In this document: positions 22,123 to 33,775 of the stretch, piece after piece
Numbering within the stretch: the first letter of the stretch is position 1
How the letters are laid out: every line of letters begins with the position of its first letter
From: Colias croceus
Lineage: Eukaryota > Arthropoda > Insecta > Lepidoptera > Pieridae
Length of the DNA stretch: 64,000 bases
Direction of reading: 5' to 3'
Assembly: GCF_905220415.1 (NCBI RefSeq)
Contig: NC_059554.1
Span: 2,443,001-2,507,000 of the forward strand
The notes under the pieces: model-generated
Seen by the model: only the letters and a program-made list of their open reading frames with translations
The model's database searches: none
What the model was told of the DNA's origin: nothing
Program-made: the position numbers and the translations under genes

Positions 22123-22206
22123 TGTATCCACTTGAGCATGCTCAGGCGAATGAGCGGCTCATTTGGCCGAGCCGCTCATTCGCCTGAGCATGCTCAAGTG
22201 GATACA
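22123..22206. mobile_element. perfect 84-bp palindromic element
   Basis: Arms 22123..22160 and 22169..22206 (38 bp each) with an 8-base loop ATTTGGCC. Arm core CTTGAGCATGCTCAGGCGAA. Likely a miniature palindromic MITE. Confidence 0.85.
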
Positions 22207-22249
22207 TCAATTAACCAATCGAAAGATTGGAATGAAAATTATCCTATCC

Positions 22250-22477
22250 TATCGTATCCTACTAATATTATAAATGCGAAAGTTTGTGAGGATGTGTGTG
22301 TGTTTGCTACTCTTTCACGCAAATACTACTGAACATATTGCAATTAAATTAAGCACACGTATAGAGGGTAACTTGAATTAACACATAGGATAGGTTTTAT
22401 CCCGGAAATCCCACGGGAACGGGAACTATGCGGGTTTTCCTTTGAAAACGCGGGCGAAGTCGCGGGCGGAAAGCTAG
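22250..22477 (+). mobile_element. Helitron-like family A, full length
   Basis: Starts ATCCTACTAATATTATAAAT and ends GGCGGAAAGCTAG. The hairpin has one base changed (GAAGTCGCGGG). Confidence 0.8.
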
Positions 22478-23432
22478 GCATAATCTAAAATTAAGGCTGG
22501 ATTGAAGATACATAACTTTTTGAAATACTATGGTTTTATCATTAAGTCAGTGACGCATTACTACTAGAATACTACACTTTTTATAGCAAACATCGCTCAC
22601 AAAAAATTCGTTGGACAAACTATAAAATATATGTAGATTGTAGTAAATTATGTTTGTTTACATAAATGACGTTCATTAAAAAATCACGTTCATTAAAAAA
22701 TCTAACACAATTTGACATAATATATTTATTTATTAGTTATATGTATTTATCAGTTTTATGCATCTTGTTATTTAGATTTCTATGGTTTTATGAATGGTAA
22801 TAATTATGTATCTATTAAAATTATAGTTCAAATAAAAATAAATATGCCATGTTAATCATGTTAATTTAAATTTATGTAATGATTTTGCATAATATGAAAA
22901 ATCTATAATAAATTAAGTTTAACTTCTATAATAGTTAATTTTTATGATTAAACCACTTAACACATTGCTAAGGAGGTTATCTTCTCTTCTTCTCTATATG
23001 TATACATATAGAAGTGTCGCGTCACAATGTTAGTTACAACATTTCTCTAAAACAACTGGACCGATTCCGATAAAATTTTGTCTGTTGGATAGATCTGAGA
23101 ATCGGCCAACATCTATTACTCATACCTACCACTAAAATATAATAGTAACGCAAAGAACATTTGCCGGGGCATTTATTTTTAATATACTTACGTAACTCAT
23201 TACTCTATTCTCTATATTGATTGTGACAAAAAAAAAACTATAGTTTATCTACCCCTGACCCGCAATTCTTGTTTTTATCAGATTTGTATAAAAACATCTC
23301 AGAAGCCTATTAAGGCGTATACACACGTACCATTAACGCAAAACCATAACTTAAATTACATGCCTCGTTATAAAAGGATCGTGTAGACCCCACTGATGTA
23401 CATTTTAATACGTGATTAACCTAGTCATTAGT
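22478..23432. other. AT-rich stretch, no gene seen
   Basis: An 18-bp tandem pair (ACGTTCATTAAAAAATC) at about 22670..22702 and a degenerate short-element fragment at 23020..23130. Confidence 0.35.
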
Positions 23433-24679
23433 TGAGTATGGCCGCCAAATATTGTACAATAACAGTCGTGAAATCGTAACACACCGTAACATACGTGACT
23501 GATAGTAACATACGTGATTTTGTTAAGCCTAGTGTACATTACAACTAATAATGCAGGAGATTTTTTTTTACATTTCTGTTTTATATTGTTAATTAAAATA
23601 TTTGATTAAATTACTTTAAAACTCAATAAAACAAATTTAAATATTAAAGAAAAAGTTTTATTTCTCAAATTTTGTATTTCTATAATACTTACAAATGCAA
23701 AAATCATTCACAACTTATGATATTAATTACGAATACGAATTATTATAGTAAAAAAGTTACTAACTTCCGAAACATGATAGTTTTTGAAGTGGGTTCTCTT
23801 TATGTAAAAAAGTAAATTTTTAACTTTAGATTCTCTAGTGAGTACTACCCCTAAGAGCCGCTCACGGATGTTACGTAACACAATAGTAACACATGGTATC
23901 ATTCGTGAATAAAAATATGGTTGGACATAACCTAAAAAGCCTTTATTCGCCAAAGTATTGTAGTAATAAGACGCCGCATAGTTTGATTTGTTACTAGAAC
24001 ACTAAAGCTACACACATAATTTAAATAATATAGTAAATTTGTATTCTTACCTTGCATAATTCTCACTCAAAATTATTAAAATGTTGCGAAGCAAAAATGC
24101 CGACTACCTTTCGATTAACTTTGACAGTAACAGAATGGCGATTTTTTTACTAAAGGTTGGCCAACATGTAAATCGGTGTTGTCACTACTTAAAAATATTT
24201 TTGTGGCTTGGATATCTAGTTATTTAGGGTGTTATTTTATGGTAACCGTGCGTGAAGTATCATTCGTGAAAAAAAGTGAGACATAGTTTTAAGTGAGTTT
24301 TATATTAATTTCTTTTATGTTATTTTTATTAGAACTTGTTAAAACTATCCACAAGTTTACAGAATAATTTAAAAATACCAAAATTTTACAGGTATCAATA
24401 GATTTTTGCATAATTTTGTGACTTCAAAGTGTGAGATGACTAAGTGGGACACATGATTTTAGTATGGAAAGGAAAATAAGCATTTCAAAAAAAAAATATT
24501 GAGCTTGTTAAAGGCACTCAAAATTAATTTAAATTATTAATATAATGATAAATATAACATAGTGAAGCTGAAACTATTTAAAAACTACCATAATTACTAT
24601 ATAAAAAAATCTGGTGCTATATAAAATGACAAGGACATTTTTTTTTTCTTGAATGTACAATTTTTGGCGGCCATACTCA
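23433..24679. mobile_element. 1.25-kb non-autonomous element with 26-bp inverted termini
   Basis: Both ends read TGAGTATGGCCGCCAAA followed by (T/A)ATTGTACA in inverse. The interior repeats GTAACATACGTGA and ATCATTCGTGAA words. The 76-codon minus-strand frame at 23723..23953 has no recognised domain. Family unknown to me. Confidence 0.6.
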
Positions 24680-24901
24680 GTTGTCTTTATCGCACTTTAA
24701 TTATTGCACGTGGGAAAGAATGCGACAATAGATCAGTGATAAAATGCTAATAAATTAAGGAACTATGTATAACGATTAACGACTTGTGTGCTTTTTGTTA
24801 GATTTATTTAAATTTAAAGGTTGAGATAAAAAACATTGGAATACAGTTGAAATATGTGTAATCGCATAAAAATGAGTGTGTGTACTTGTGTACACGCGTT
24901 A

Positions 24902-25082
24902 GAAGTTATACTTCTTTGGCGTATGGAAAAAATACTAGAATATACAACTTGAACATAGTTATCAATTTTCATACCACCTAGACCTAACTTCATGCTGTTA
25001 AATTTAGGTGCCAGTGTGAGCGCGCATCGTAAAAATTCACTCTCATCATTTTTCTCCATCGCCCCAAAAGAAGTATAACTTC
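24902..25082. mobile_element. MITE-like family G, copy 2
   Basis: Intact terminal palindromes GAAGTTATACTTC (24902..24914) and its inverse (25070..25082), preceded by GTGTACACGCGTT. The interior matches 3403..3585 closely; the minus-strand frame reading LRCALTLAPKFNSMKLG is part of it. Confidence 0.7.
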
Positions 25083-25427
25083 AAAAATAGCTTTTGAAAC
25101 GTCCTTTAGCAACAAGGGCTTGAAATAAAGAGCGAATAGGTTAGAGGTTTATAACGAAACTAAACATTATGCAGAAAATAATTCAGAAAAAAAAATTGAA
25201 GAATAGAAGTTATTTCTTAATGCTGAAAGACTGGTCACCGCCGCTTGCATCCGCCTCCAGTTAGGTTGACATGGCTACAATAATAATCAGGACTTAAAAT
25301 ATAATCCTAGTTGGTGTATTGTTCTTGTGGGAAATGAAGATTATTATCTACCGTATTACCCTTATTTTAGTGGGGAAATCTTGCATAGATACCCTCGGTT
25401 TCCTCTGCCCTTTAACTTGAACCGCCT

Positions 25428-25595
25428 TGGCACAGTGGTGCATGTGCGTTGAATCGAAGGGGTTCCGGGTTCGTTACCGGAACCCGGAACCCCTTAGGTT
25501 TTTTTTACGAAAAAAAATGAAGTAATGTCTCAATCTCGCAGGATACAGGAGGCTGGTCACCTACTTGTCCCTAAAAATCAATGAATAATATTATC
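25428..25595 (+). mobile_element. tRNA-derived SINE
   Basis: A-box-like TTGGCACAGTGG and B-box-like GGGTTCGTTACC, then the tail motif GAGGCTGGTCACCTACTTGT common in lepidopteran SINEs. A 16-bp perfect hairpin, arms 25457..25472 and 25480..25495, has formed over the B box. Confidence 0.65.
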
Positions 25596-26773
25596 ATTCG
25601 CATAATAAATTTGTTAGATCTAAAACTGCAAAGCTTATTAAAATTGTAAGTACCTAGTTATTTGAAAAATTAAGTTAAACGCTTTTACACGTAGCAATTT
25701 AGTTTTTATCGTTTAATATTTAATTTGAAATACTTTTAATGTCCGAATGAACTGCAAAAAGAACTTAAATATTGTTTAGTTTAATATAGGTATATAACTA
25801 TACTAATACAGGGTGTAAGGGAGACCTGGTCACATCACTTCAGTGTGGATAGGTGACATCCTCACATGAAATTTGGTATGGTTTCTTTTAACTCTAAATA
25901 TTTAAAAAAATACGACTATTTTAATTTTAACTTTACAATTCTAGTCCAATGTTCTAGTCATATTTTTTTTAAACACTTCTGTACTCGATTGTACCTCACC
26001 GACTTTGATGATTTTTTTTTTATTTTTTTGCTTAATCAATGTACTTGCCGATTAAAACGAATGTACTAGTATTTCCCTACTACATTACCTGATATTTTAA
26101 TACTTGAATTTAAAAAATAATAAAAAAATACTTGCAATTTTAGTAAAATGCAATTTTTTTCAAAAAAGACCCATACAACTGCATGTTTTTTTAATCTTAT
26201 CTAATTCCTCATCATTTTTACTTTAAAATACCCTGTATAATACTATCGGCTTCGTCTGAGTAAATCAGAATGAGGAAAAAAATCGATTAAGATTTAAAAT
26301 TTAGAAATAATGTTGCAAAATGCAATTTAGAAATAATTTTTAGATTATGGACTACATTATTACGTTAAATTTTTTTTCCTCTTAATTACATAAGCGTGTA
26401 TTTATAATAGTCAAATAGTAATAAAGTGTAAAACACTGCGTTTTGTGTCACTAATTTCCATTATCATGTGAATTATTTACATTTTTAATATCAGGAAATT
26501 ATTATCAAAATGTTACGTAATTTATGAATTTAAACGTACAATTTGTATTATTGCACAATCTGAAGCAATTTTTATTGAAATGAAAAAAAAGCGCATGAAA
26601 TGTTACAAATAAAAATGGACATCACAAAAAGTGAAAACAATTTTGTTCTACAGTACTTATTGTAAAGTGTATCATATTATTGAAGAAAAACGATTAATGC
26701 GAAATGAAGGTCTTGGTCAAAAGAATTCTACACTGGTCGTAGTCCTGTGTATTACTAAAATAAGTATCTACTA
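25596..26773. other. AT-rich stretch, no gene seen
   Basis: CAGGGTGTAAGGGAGACCTG near 25810 and ATACCCTGTATAATA near 26230 are repeat-like fragments, possibly paired ends of one degenerate element. Confidence 0.35.
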
Positions 26774-27076
26774 GCTTACCCGCGTAGCACATGCTCTAAC
26801 AAGTGATAACTGCGTTAAAAACAACCGACTTCAAACTTGCACTTGCAAAATTTACAAATACCTACAGACAAAAATGCTCATAAAATAAAAACTACTGGGC
26901 CTATCCGAATAAAATTTTTATGGGACCAATTCGACACCATCCCGCATCGAACAAAAAAAGAATCACGTAAATCGGTTCAGAAACCTCGGATTAATCGGTG
27001 TACATACATAAAAAAAAATAAAAAAAAATATACCGGCCGAATTGATAACCTCCTCCTTTTTTTTGAAGTCGGTTAA
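26774..27076 (+). repeat. dispersed repeat ending TTTTTTTTGAAGTCGGTT
   Basis: CTAGCTTACCCGCGTAGCAC head, then AAAACTACTGGGCCTATCCG and CCGGCCGAATTGATAACCTC. A reversed fragment is at 29513..29575. Confidence 0.65.
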
Positions 27077-27860
27077 AAAAGAAAATATTTTATCCTATTT
27101 TTGCAACATTCCACGTCTAATGGTCTAAGCGTGCTAACCTTCCTTTCTAAATGTGTCTATCCACCAAAAAGTATAAAAATCTTTTCAATTCAGTAGTTTC
27201 TGAGATAAATTTGTTCAAACAAACAATCGAATAGAGAAACTTCTCCGTTTTATAAAGCGAAGTCTAGGAGGGTTACCTACCGTATACCGTATATTCGTCT
27301 AAGTTTTGCCCTGTTTGAAGTTTAAAGATACTTTTGAACAATTATCTTTTATTACATCGTCTCAAACTTTTTGGTCTGTGTAGCGCATGTCGCGTGACGC
27401 ACGATAGGTACTTACTACACTTATCGTACAAATACGATAATTTTTAGTTAAATGTCTATAGTATGAAAAAAGTTTCACTTTTACCGTGGTTTCATAAAAC
27501 CACACAACATTTTCTTCATTAAATTTTATTAAAAAAAATTAAATATATATGAATATATATTTCCACATCTTTTTCAGTACACACTATGAATGAACTGAAG
27601 GCCCTTACTAAGCGGAAAAATACATAAAAAGTGGTGTTATAAAATGGCGTATATAGATCAGAATGTTTATTTATTACAAGTCTTGTAACATTAGCATTCT
27701 TCAGTCAGTTGCATGGTAATTTAACTGCCGACATAGTTACTGAGTTATACACTTGAGTTATTTTTTTATACTCGGAAAATATCCGTCTTAATCTAGTTAA
27801 TTAATAGATTAGCATGTGGAAACATGTATATAAAAAATTGTTAATCTGTCCGAGAATATC

Positions 27861-28050
27861 TATACTTAATATTATAAAGCTGAAGAGTTTGTTTGTTGTG
27901 TTTGAACGCGCTTATCTCAGGAACTACTAGTCCGATTTGAAAAATTATTTCGGTGTTAGATAGCCCATTTATCGAGGAAGGCTTTATATCATTACGCTAA
28001 GACCAACAGCAGCGGAGCCACGCGGGTGAAACCGCGAAGCGCAGCTAGTA
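27861..28050 (+). mobile_element. Helitron-like family B, full length
   Basis: Ends CGCGGGTGAAACCGCG, AAGCGCAG, CTAG, T: hairpin intact. Confidence 0.85.
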
Positions 28051-28639
28051 CTTGATTTGAACTAATATAATCGTTAAATAGCGTTTTATAGGTATATTAT
28101 TAATTTTTGAACCCAAAAAGCAATTTATACCACCCGAGATAAACTAATGCCTAGGTAACTTTTTAAAATTTGGAATAAATCTAATCGAGCTATCTTTTTG
28201 TTTCAACAAATAGTTATTACTATCATCTCATTTTTATATAGTAACATTAAATTTTATCTATTTTATAAATTTATCTATAATATAATATGTAGTATCTTCT
28301 AAAATACAAGGAAATACAAGTGACGATTAGATTCGAGATTTTCAGATTAATTTATTAACAGTAGCTGAGTCTTATCTTGTGATACAAATCTAAAGCTTTA
28401 TTATTTGTTTAATTTAATAATTATATGACGAATCTCTGTATTTCAATTTATTATGCTATATCTTGAAATGTAGAGCGCTTAAAATGATTCATTGTGAACA
28501 TTTTATATCGAATTTTAGATTTACTTTGATTCCGATGAAGATAAACGTAGTATAAAAGTGAGTGTATACATACAACAATACTACGCCAATTCCTATCCTA
28601 TAATATTAACTAATACATATCACTTCTCTTCGTTACCAA
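28051..28639. other. AT-rich stretch, no gene seen
   Basis: Nothing recognised. Confidence 0.4.
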
Positions 28640-28916
28640 ATAGTTTAAACGTTAATAGTTCAGGCGAGATCGTGGCCAAGCGCTCCCCTATCGCAGCAAA
28701 AAAGACGGGTTGCACTCCGGGAGTGCCGGCAGAAGTGAAAACTTGATTATTAACGTTCAGCATGTTTGATATTTTGGAATGGTATCCGTCTTACGCATGG
28801 AATATAAGGGCTAAAAAAACAAAAAAAAGTCCGTCTTACGCTTTTTCGATCAGGCCACGTGTCCTGACGCGAGTTTAAGATTTTATACCCAACGCCGCTA
28901 AAGAAGTTTTCACTTC
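28640..28916. mobile_element. MITE-like family I
   Basis: CTCCGGGAGTGCCGGCAGAA then GAAGTGAAAACTT (about 28731), with the inverse AAGTTTTCACTTC at 28904..28916 and paired CCGTCTTACGC words. The open frame ending GVPAEVKT at 28746 belongs to the repeat. Confidence 0.5.
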
Positions 28917-29512
28917 AAAAAATAAAAAAAGTGACAGATCCCTGGTTAAAAGTTAGACTGTGTTTCAATTGTTTTCTTGCTATACCATTACAGATAACCA
29001 ACTTACGGCACAAGAACTACTCGTATTCCTACAGCAAAATCAACTTTTCATTCAAGCTTGTTTCATTTATTAAAGCCATTTCGTCGTTGGTTGTAATGTT
29101 TTGAAAGTATTGGTCGGTTTCCTGTTATGCCGGTACGACTCCATTAGCATCTATGTACATTTTAATCGTACTTATAGTTAGAAAGCTACATAGGAGTTCT
29201 AATAAAATAGTATATGTTTGTTTATCTTGTTTCGAAGCAAATACGCTGAAGCGGTGGTAAAGTATTACGTTGTAACTTTTTTATGTTGATGCCTTGAGTT
29301 GGGCTATGTTAATGCCGGTAAAATAATTACTAGGAAGATTGATATTGAGGCAATCACAATGATAACAAAATAACAAACTACATAACATAACTAATGCTTA
29401 TAGATTTAAGGTATTTCTACCCGCTTAAATATTCGTATAATATTAGAATTACCAATAATTACTAATTGTACGAATTTCAGTGACTTTTCAAACAACGTAG
29501 TATTTTTAACCG
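28917..29512. other. no gene seen
   Basis: An acceptor-like CCATTACAG at about 28995 is followed by short open frames, none convincing. Confidence 0.35.
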
Positions 29513-29575
29513 ACTTCATAAAAAAGGAGGAGGTTATCAATTCGGCCGGTATATTTTTTTTTATTTTTATCGGGG
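29513..29575 (-). repeat. fragment of the GAAGTCGGTT repeat
   Basis: ACCGACTTCATAAAAAAGGA and TATCAATTCGGCCGG, the reverse complement of the end of 26774..27076. Confidence 0.6.
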
Positions 29576-29780
29576 TTCGAAAAAATTTAGAGTAACATTT
29601 TTTCGTTACACGTGACATTTTTCCGTTACGCGCCATCTTTTTCTTATTCCTACCACGCGTGATTCGACCGTATTTCTGAAAAGTTGTATATTATAGAAAA
29701 TTATTTTTTGAAAAATAAGGTCCTAAAGAAGTTTCACTTTTTACGTGTGTACACCAGTACACGCACACATTTTTATTTTT
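29572..29780 (+). mobile_element. MITE-like family H, copy 1
   Basis: GTAACATTTTTTCGTTACAC, CCACGCGTGATTCG and the tail GTGTACACCAGTACACGCAC. Other copies at 54560 and 56135. Confidence 0.65.
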
Positions 29781-30298
29781 TATTAAGCCATGTGTATGTC
29801 CTGTGCCCTGTCTTTTGTTAGTATATTTAATAGAGAGTGCTCTACATCGTTATCATAGATTGCTTTTTATTGAGTAACAATTGAAATTTCAACCAAATGA
29901 CCAGGCTAATGACCAAGTTGAGACCTGTAAGAAATATTTTCTATCACTGATGTTATAGGGTACTACCCGATTCTATTGTCTTTTATTTACCTTATAAATA
30001 TCCAAGGAAGTCAAGGCGCATAGCATGTGTGCATAATAAAGATATCCATTAGCATTCGATGCAGGCATTCCGAGCAACTATGCTTCATTTTTTCTTACAT
30101 TTTTTGCTATACCAAGTGGCATTTATCTTGTCTATACATAAGTCACTTAGTTATAGAATAGCGCCTATATCACTTGGCATTGGCATTTTTTAATCATTAA
30201 GCTAGCCTTCATCTAAAGAATACAAAATCGTGAACAATTTTCTATGTTCTGTCGCTCTTTGGCATTCGTTTAAATGTCCAAAAATATAATTATGCAAT
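29781..30298. other. AT-rich stretch, no gene seen
   Basis: Nothing recognised. Confidence 0.4.
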
Positions 30299-30486
30299 AA
30301 TAGCTGTGCCCCGCGGTTTCACCCGCGTGGACCCGCTCCTGTTGGTCTTAGCGTGATGATATATTATAGCCTATAACCTTCCTCGATAAATGGACTATCC
30401 AACTGCACCAAACGAATTTTTCAAATCGGACTAGTAGTTCCCGAGATTAGCGCGTTCAAACAAACTTCAGCATTATAATATTAGAT
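30299..30486 (-). mobile_element. Helitron-like family B
   Basis: CCCCGCGGTTTCACCCGCG hairpin at the left; CTAG decayed to ATAGC. Rest of the family intact. Confidence 0.8.
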
Positions 30487-30865
30487 GAATGATATCCATT
30501 ATTATATTATAAATGATATTAAACTGCTGTGACATTTGATTTATCCTTATTTTGGTTATTAAAGAGATATTAGTAAAAAAACTACAAAAGCGTGTAATAC
30601 GTATAATATAAACTAACAGCTTAGCAGGAGCACTGTGTTTTGACATATTAGCATGATTTATGAACTAATACAATTGAATACAATAATAATTCAAAAATTG
30701 ATTGAATATGACACAAATTTATTTATTGATATCTATGAATACTAATCCTATTTAAAACGCTTGTAGTATTATGTCAAGTGATAATTGACATGTTGATAAA
30801 TTTCTACAGTAGAAATATATTTTTTCCTTGGTGATTTAGTGATTTTATTTTTTTTATTAGCACAG

Positions 30866-30924
30866 ATAATGAAGGTTATAAGGATATCGTTGTGAAACTA
30901 CCTCTTGAAGTCATGGCTGACTAG
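30866..30924 (+). CDS. candidate short terminal exon, product unknown
   Basis: After a pyrimidine-rich acceptor (TTTTTTTTATTAGCACAG) the phase-1 reading gives NEGYKDIVVKLPLEVMAD and then TAG. Composition is protein-like and codon choice is less AT-biased than the flanks. It is too short to identify and no upstream exon was found. Confidence 0.3.
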
Positions 30925-31130
30925 ATAAATACGATCTGAGTGTGGCTTTGTATAACCATAATATTATAGTATAAGAAAGTCTTGTTTTCTGTACATAATT
31001 ATAATGGAGAGGAAATAAGAATGTCGACATAATTAATTTAAGAGATAAATTGTCTCTATAAATCAATATAACACTACCAATATATCGTGTACAAAATTTT
31101 GGTAGAGCTATGAGAATAAATTATTATAAA

Positions 31131-31435
31131 CTAGCTTCCGCCCGCGACTCCGTCCGCGCGGAAAAATTAAGAAAAATTAAGATTTATTTTTTCTACGTAT
31201 TTTTCAGGATAAAAAGTATCCCATTTTATGCCCAGGGTAATAAGGTATAATCATACCAAGTTTCATCGAAATCGACCTGTTAGTTTTTACGTGATGCCTG
31301 AACATACAGACAGACGTACAGACAAACATTTTTTTAATCACATATTTGGGTTTGGTATCGATCCAGTAAACCCTGCTATTAATTTTTTCAATATTTTCAA
31401 TGTACAGAAATGACACTTCTACAGATTTATTATAA
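31131..31435 (-). mobile_element. Helitron-like family A4
   Basis: Family A4 is about 300 bp. It has ACTAGCTTCCGCCCGCGACT at the CTAG side, a (CAGACAGA)n stretch, GGTATCGATCCAGTAA and TCTACAGATTTATTATA at the far end. Confidence 0.75.
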
Positions 31436-31990
31436 TAAAATAAATGTATACAGATTTCAACAGATTTTGATGGAGTTAAATAATAGCAATTTATGTTAGT
31501 GCACAGAGCACTCATAGCATTTACTATTATTTATTTGGTATTAAGCTTTCAGATAGAATACAAACCATTATGCCCTGTTCTCTTAAAACAGACCTGTATA
31601 AAGAAGATTGAGGTAAAGAGGTAATAGAACCGAATTTAATGGCTATCACAGATATTTTTTATTCATTTTTTTATTATTTGTATTTTTAAGGTAATATACA
31701 AGAGGCCATAATTTCATAAAATAGATTTGAAAGCAATGTCAATGCAATCTAACCGCTAACGTTTCACATCAAGGAGTTAAACCTTCTTATGCTCAATTTT
31801 CAATATAAGTATGAAATCAACAATATACGTAACTAAATGTTGCCATTTCACAAATGTAATCACCTGGTCTTGTCTATATAAAATAACTATGACTTCTTGG
31901 AATACTGGAGGAAGCTTGAGCCGGTTTAATGGGAGGTGGTAATACCGCCCAGTTAAGAACGCCTACAATATCAAACCTGGGAGATTACCA
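31436..31990. other. no gene seen
   Basis: AT-rich. Repeat-like CCGGTTTAATGGGAGGTGGT from 31921 leads into the next element. Confidence 0.35.
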
Positions 31991-32268
31991 TCTTATAGCA
32001 GTATTATATCCAGTGTGGATAAGTGATGGCTAGACGACCTATAGTGCTGTCATTTTTCCACACTATAGGTAAAGCCGGCTTCTCACGTACCTGTAGCAGG
32101 GGCAATATTGGAATTGGACCCTTAATTGGCTCCTTAATTGTGATGTGTATAGGGAAGCAGGGGCAATTTAGAGAACAACTGAAATTGCTCCGACCGCCGA
32201 CCAACCGATATTGTACCATATCGCCCCTGCCGTTGGTACGTGAGTAGCCGGCATAATACTGCTTTAAG
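31991..32268. mobile_element. inverted-repeat element, about 278 bp
   Basis: Outer 17-bp inverted pair TCTTA(T/A)AGCAGTATTAT. An inner pair GCCGGCTTCTCACGTACC (from 32073) against GGTACGTGAGTAGCCGGC (to 32251). The overlapping open frames of both strands at 32004..32247 are explained by this. Confidence 0.65.
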
Positions 32269-32299
32269 ACACGTGGTACGGGGGGTTTATCAAAGTACT

Positions 32300-32410
32300 A
32301 TGGAAATAGACGAGTTGGTAATTAATAGTAAATTCATGCATATTATGGACCGGATCGTGACTTGGGATATTAAAAAGCTCTCAGATGTACTGAATAAATG
32401 TTTGAAATAA
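32300..32410 (+). CDS. small ORF, 36 residues, unidentified
   Basis: ATG to TAA, beginning MEIDELVINSKFMHIMDRIV and ending SDVLNKCLK. The frame stays open upstream into the inverted-repeat element ending near 32268. It has helical composition and is not recognised. It may be residue of a transposon ORF. Confidence 0.2.
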   Translation: MEIDELVINSKFMHIMDRIVTWDIKKLSDVLNKCLK

Positions 32411-32928
32411 GTTTTGGATTTTATAACGTGGTGTATGTATAAACATCTGAAGCTAATGCATTTTCGTAGCATATTTTCTTGTGGGCATAATATACCTAAT
32501 TATGTATTTTAGCTTAGAACCTTTTTTTAAGACTCTTTTGTAAATAGTGATTTTTTAAGAATGTCCCCGTTTTACTCATTGAAGTCCATAAAAAAATAAA
32601 TGTTTACATAATAACGACTTGCCTGTTGATTCATGCAAAATTAAAGTGCATACATAAACTGCTATTTCAATAATCAATTTTATTTAAAGCACAGTAGATT
32701 ATCAGCCTTCTGTGCTAGCTAGGACAAGCCTTTTTTAGGATCCAACGATAATCGAAACCACGACTCTTGGGTTCTACGATCACGCATTTTCTTATGTACA
32801 AAGGAGGTAAGCTATGTACTACCAAGTAATTACAACTACTGACTATTAATTCTCAAAAAAAATCAGAAATTACTTTCTATAAGTACTCACTTAATATCAA
32901 AAATCTCTAATAACTCCACATATTTTAC

Positions 32929-33116
32929 TAGCTCCTGCTCCACGGTTTCACTCGTATTGTTCCGCTCCTATTGGTCTTAGAGAGATGATTTAAATCATAT
33001 AGCTTTCCTCGATAAATGGGCTATCTAACACCGAAATAATTATTCAAATCGGTCCAGTAGTTTCTGAGATTAGCGCGTTCAAACAAACAAACTCTTCAGC
33101 TTTATAGTAGTATAGA
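32929..33116 (-). mobile_element. Helitron-like family B
   Basis: CTAG at left; hairpin degraded (CCACGGTTTCACTCG). Confidence 0.7.
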
Positions 33117-33584
33117 TTTTAAGGTGTGCGTAGCACAGCACCTATTAATGCAATATTAATTAAATTGTCTAGTTGATTATATTAATTATAAGCACTGGAA
33201 ATACCTCTATAAAGATAAATAAAACGAACATTTCGATAATAAAATTTAATACACTCAAACCTTGTTTTTACATTACAACATATTTCATGATTAATAAATG
33301 TATATTTATGAATCTAAATGCAATATCGATTATAAATTTTAAATTACAATAAAAATGGCATTCAATTAGTCATTTGTATTCATAATGTATAAAAATTCAA
33401 ATTACATGAAAAAAAATACAAGTTATAATGACTATTATTTCTAAACACTCATTAATTAATGAAATTAAATAAATTTATTGTCCATTTATGTTTTACAAAT
33501 AATGTACGACAGTGGGTCCCAAACTAAGTGAAATATCTTGGGACCCTGAGTTGCGCTTCTTGGTTATATACATATTACTAGCTT

Positions 33585-33775
33585 ACCACCCGCGGCTTCG
33601 CCCGCTTTGTCTAAAACCTAATAAATTATATACTAAAACCTTCCTCTTGCATCACTCTATCTATTAAAAAAAAAACCGCATCAAAATCCGTTGCGTAGTT
33701 TAAAAGATTTAAGCATACAAAGGGACATAGGGACAGAGAAAGCGACTTGGTTTTATACTATGTAGTTATGTTATG
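33585..33775 (-). mobile_element. Helitron-like family A3
   Basis: A3 shares the A-type hairpin/CTAG end but has CTTTGTCTAAAACCTAATAA, AAATCCGTTGCGTAGTTT and the far end TATACTATGTAGTGA (TCACTACATAG on its own strand). Confidence 0.75.

Noticed and set aside
24814..25059. 81-residue minus-strand frame beginning MEKNDESEFLRC
   Set aside because: Lies within MITE family G, whose other copy at 3403 has the same sequence with frame breaks. A repeat, not a gene.
29000..29110. Exon-like frames NQLTAQELLVFLQQNQ after CCATTACAG
   Set aside because: Short, no donor or convincing end, competing frame also open; insufficient.
32004..32247. Overlapping frames on both strands
   Set aside because: Explained by the nested inverted repeats of the element at 31991..32268.
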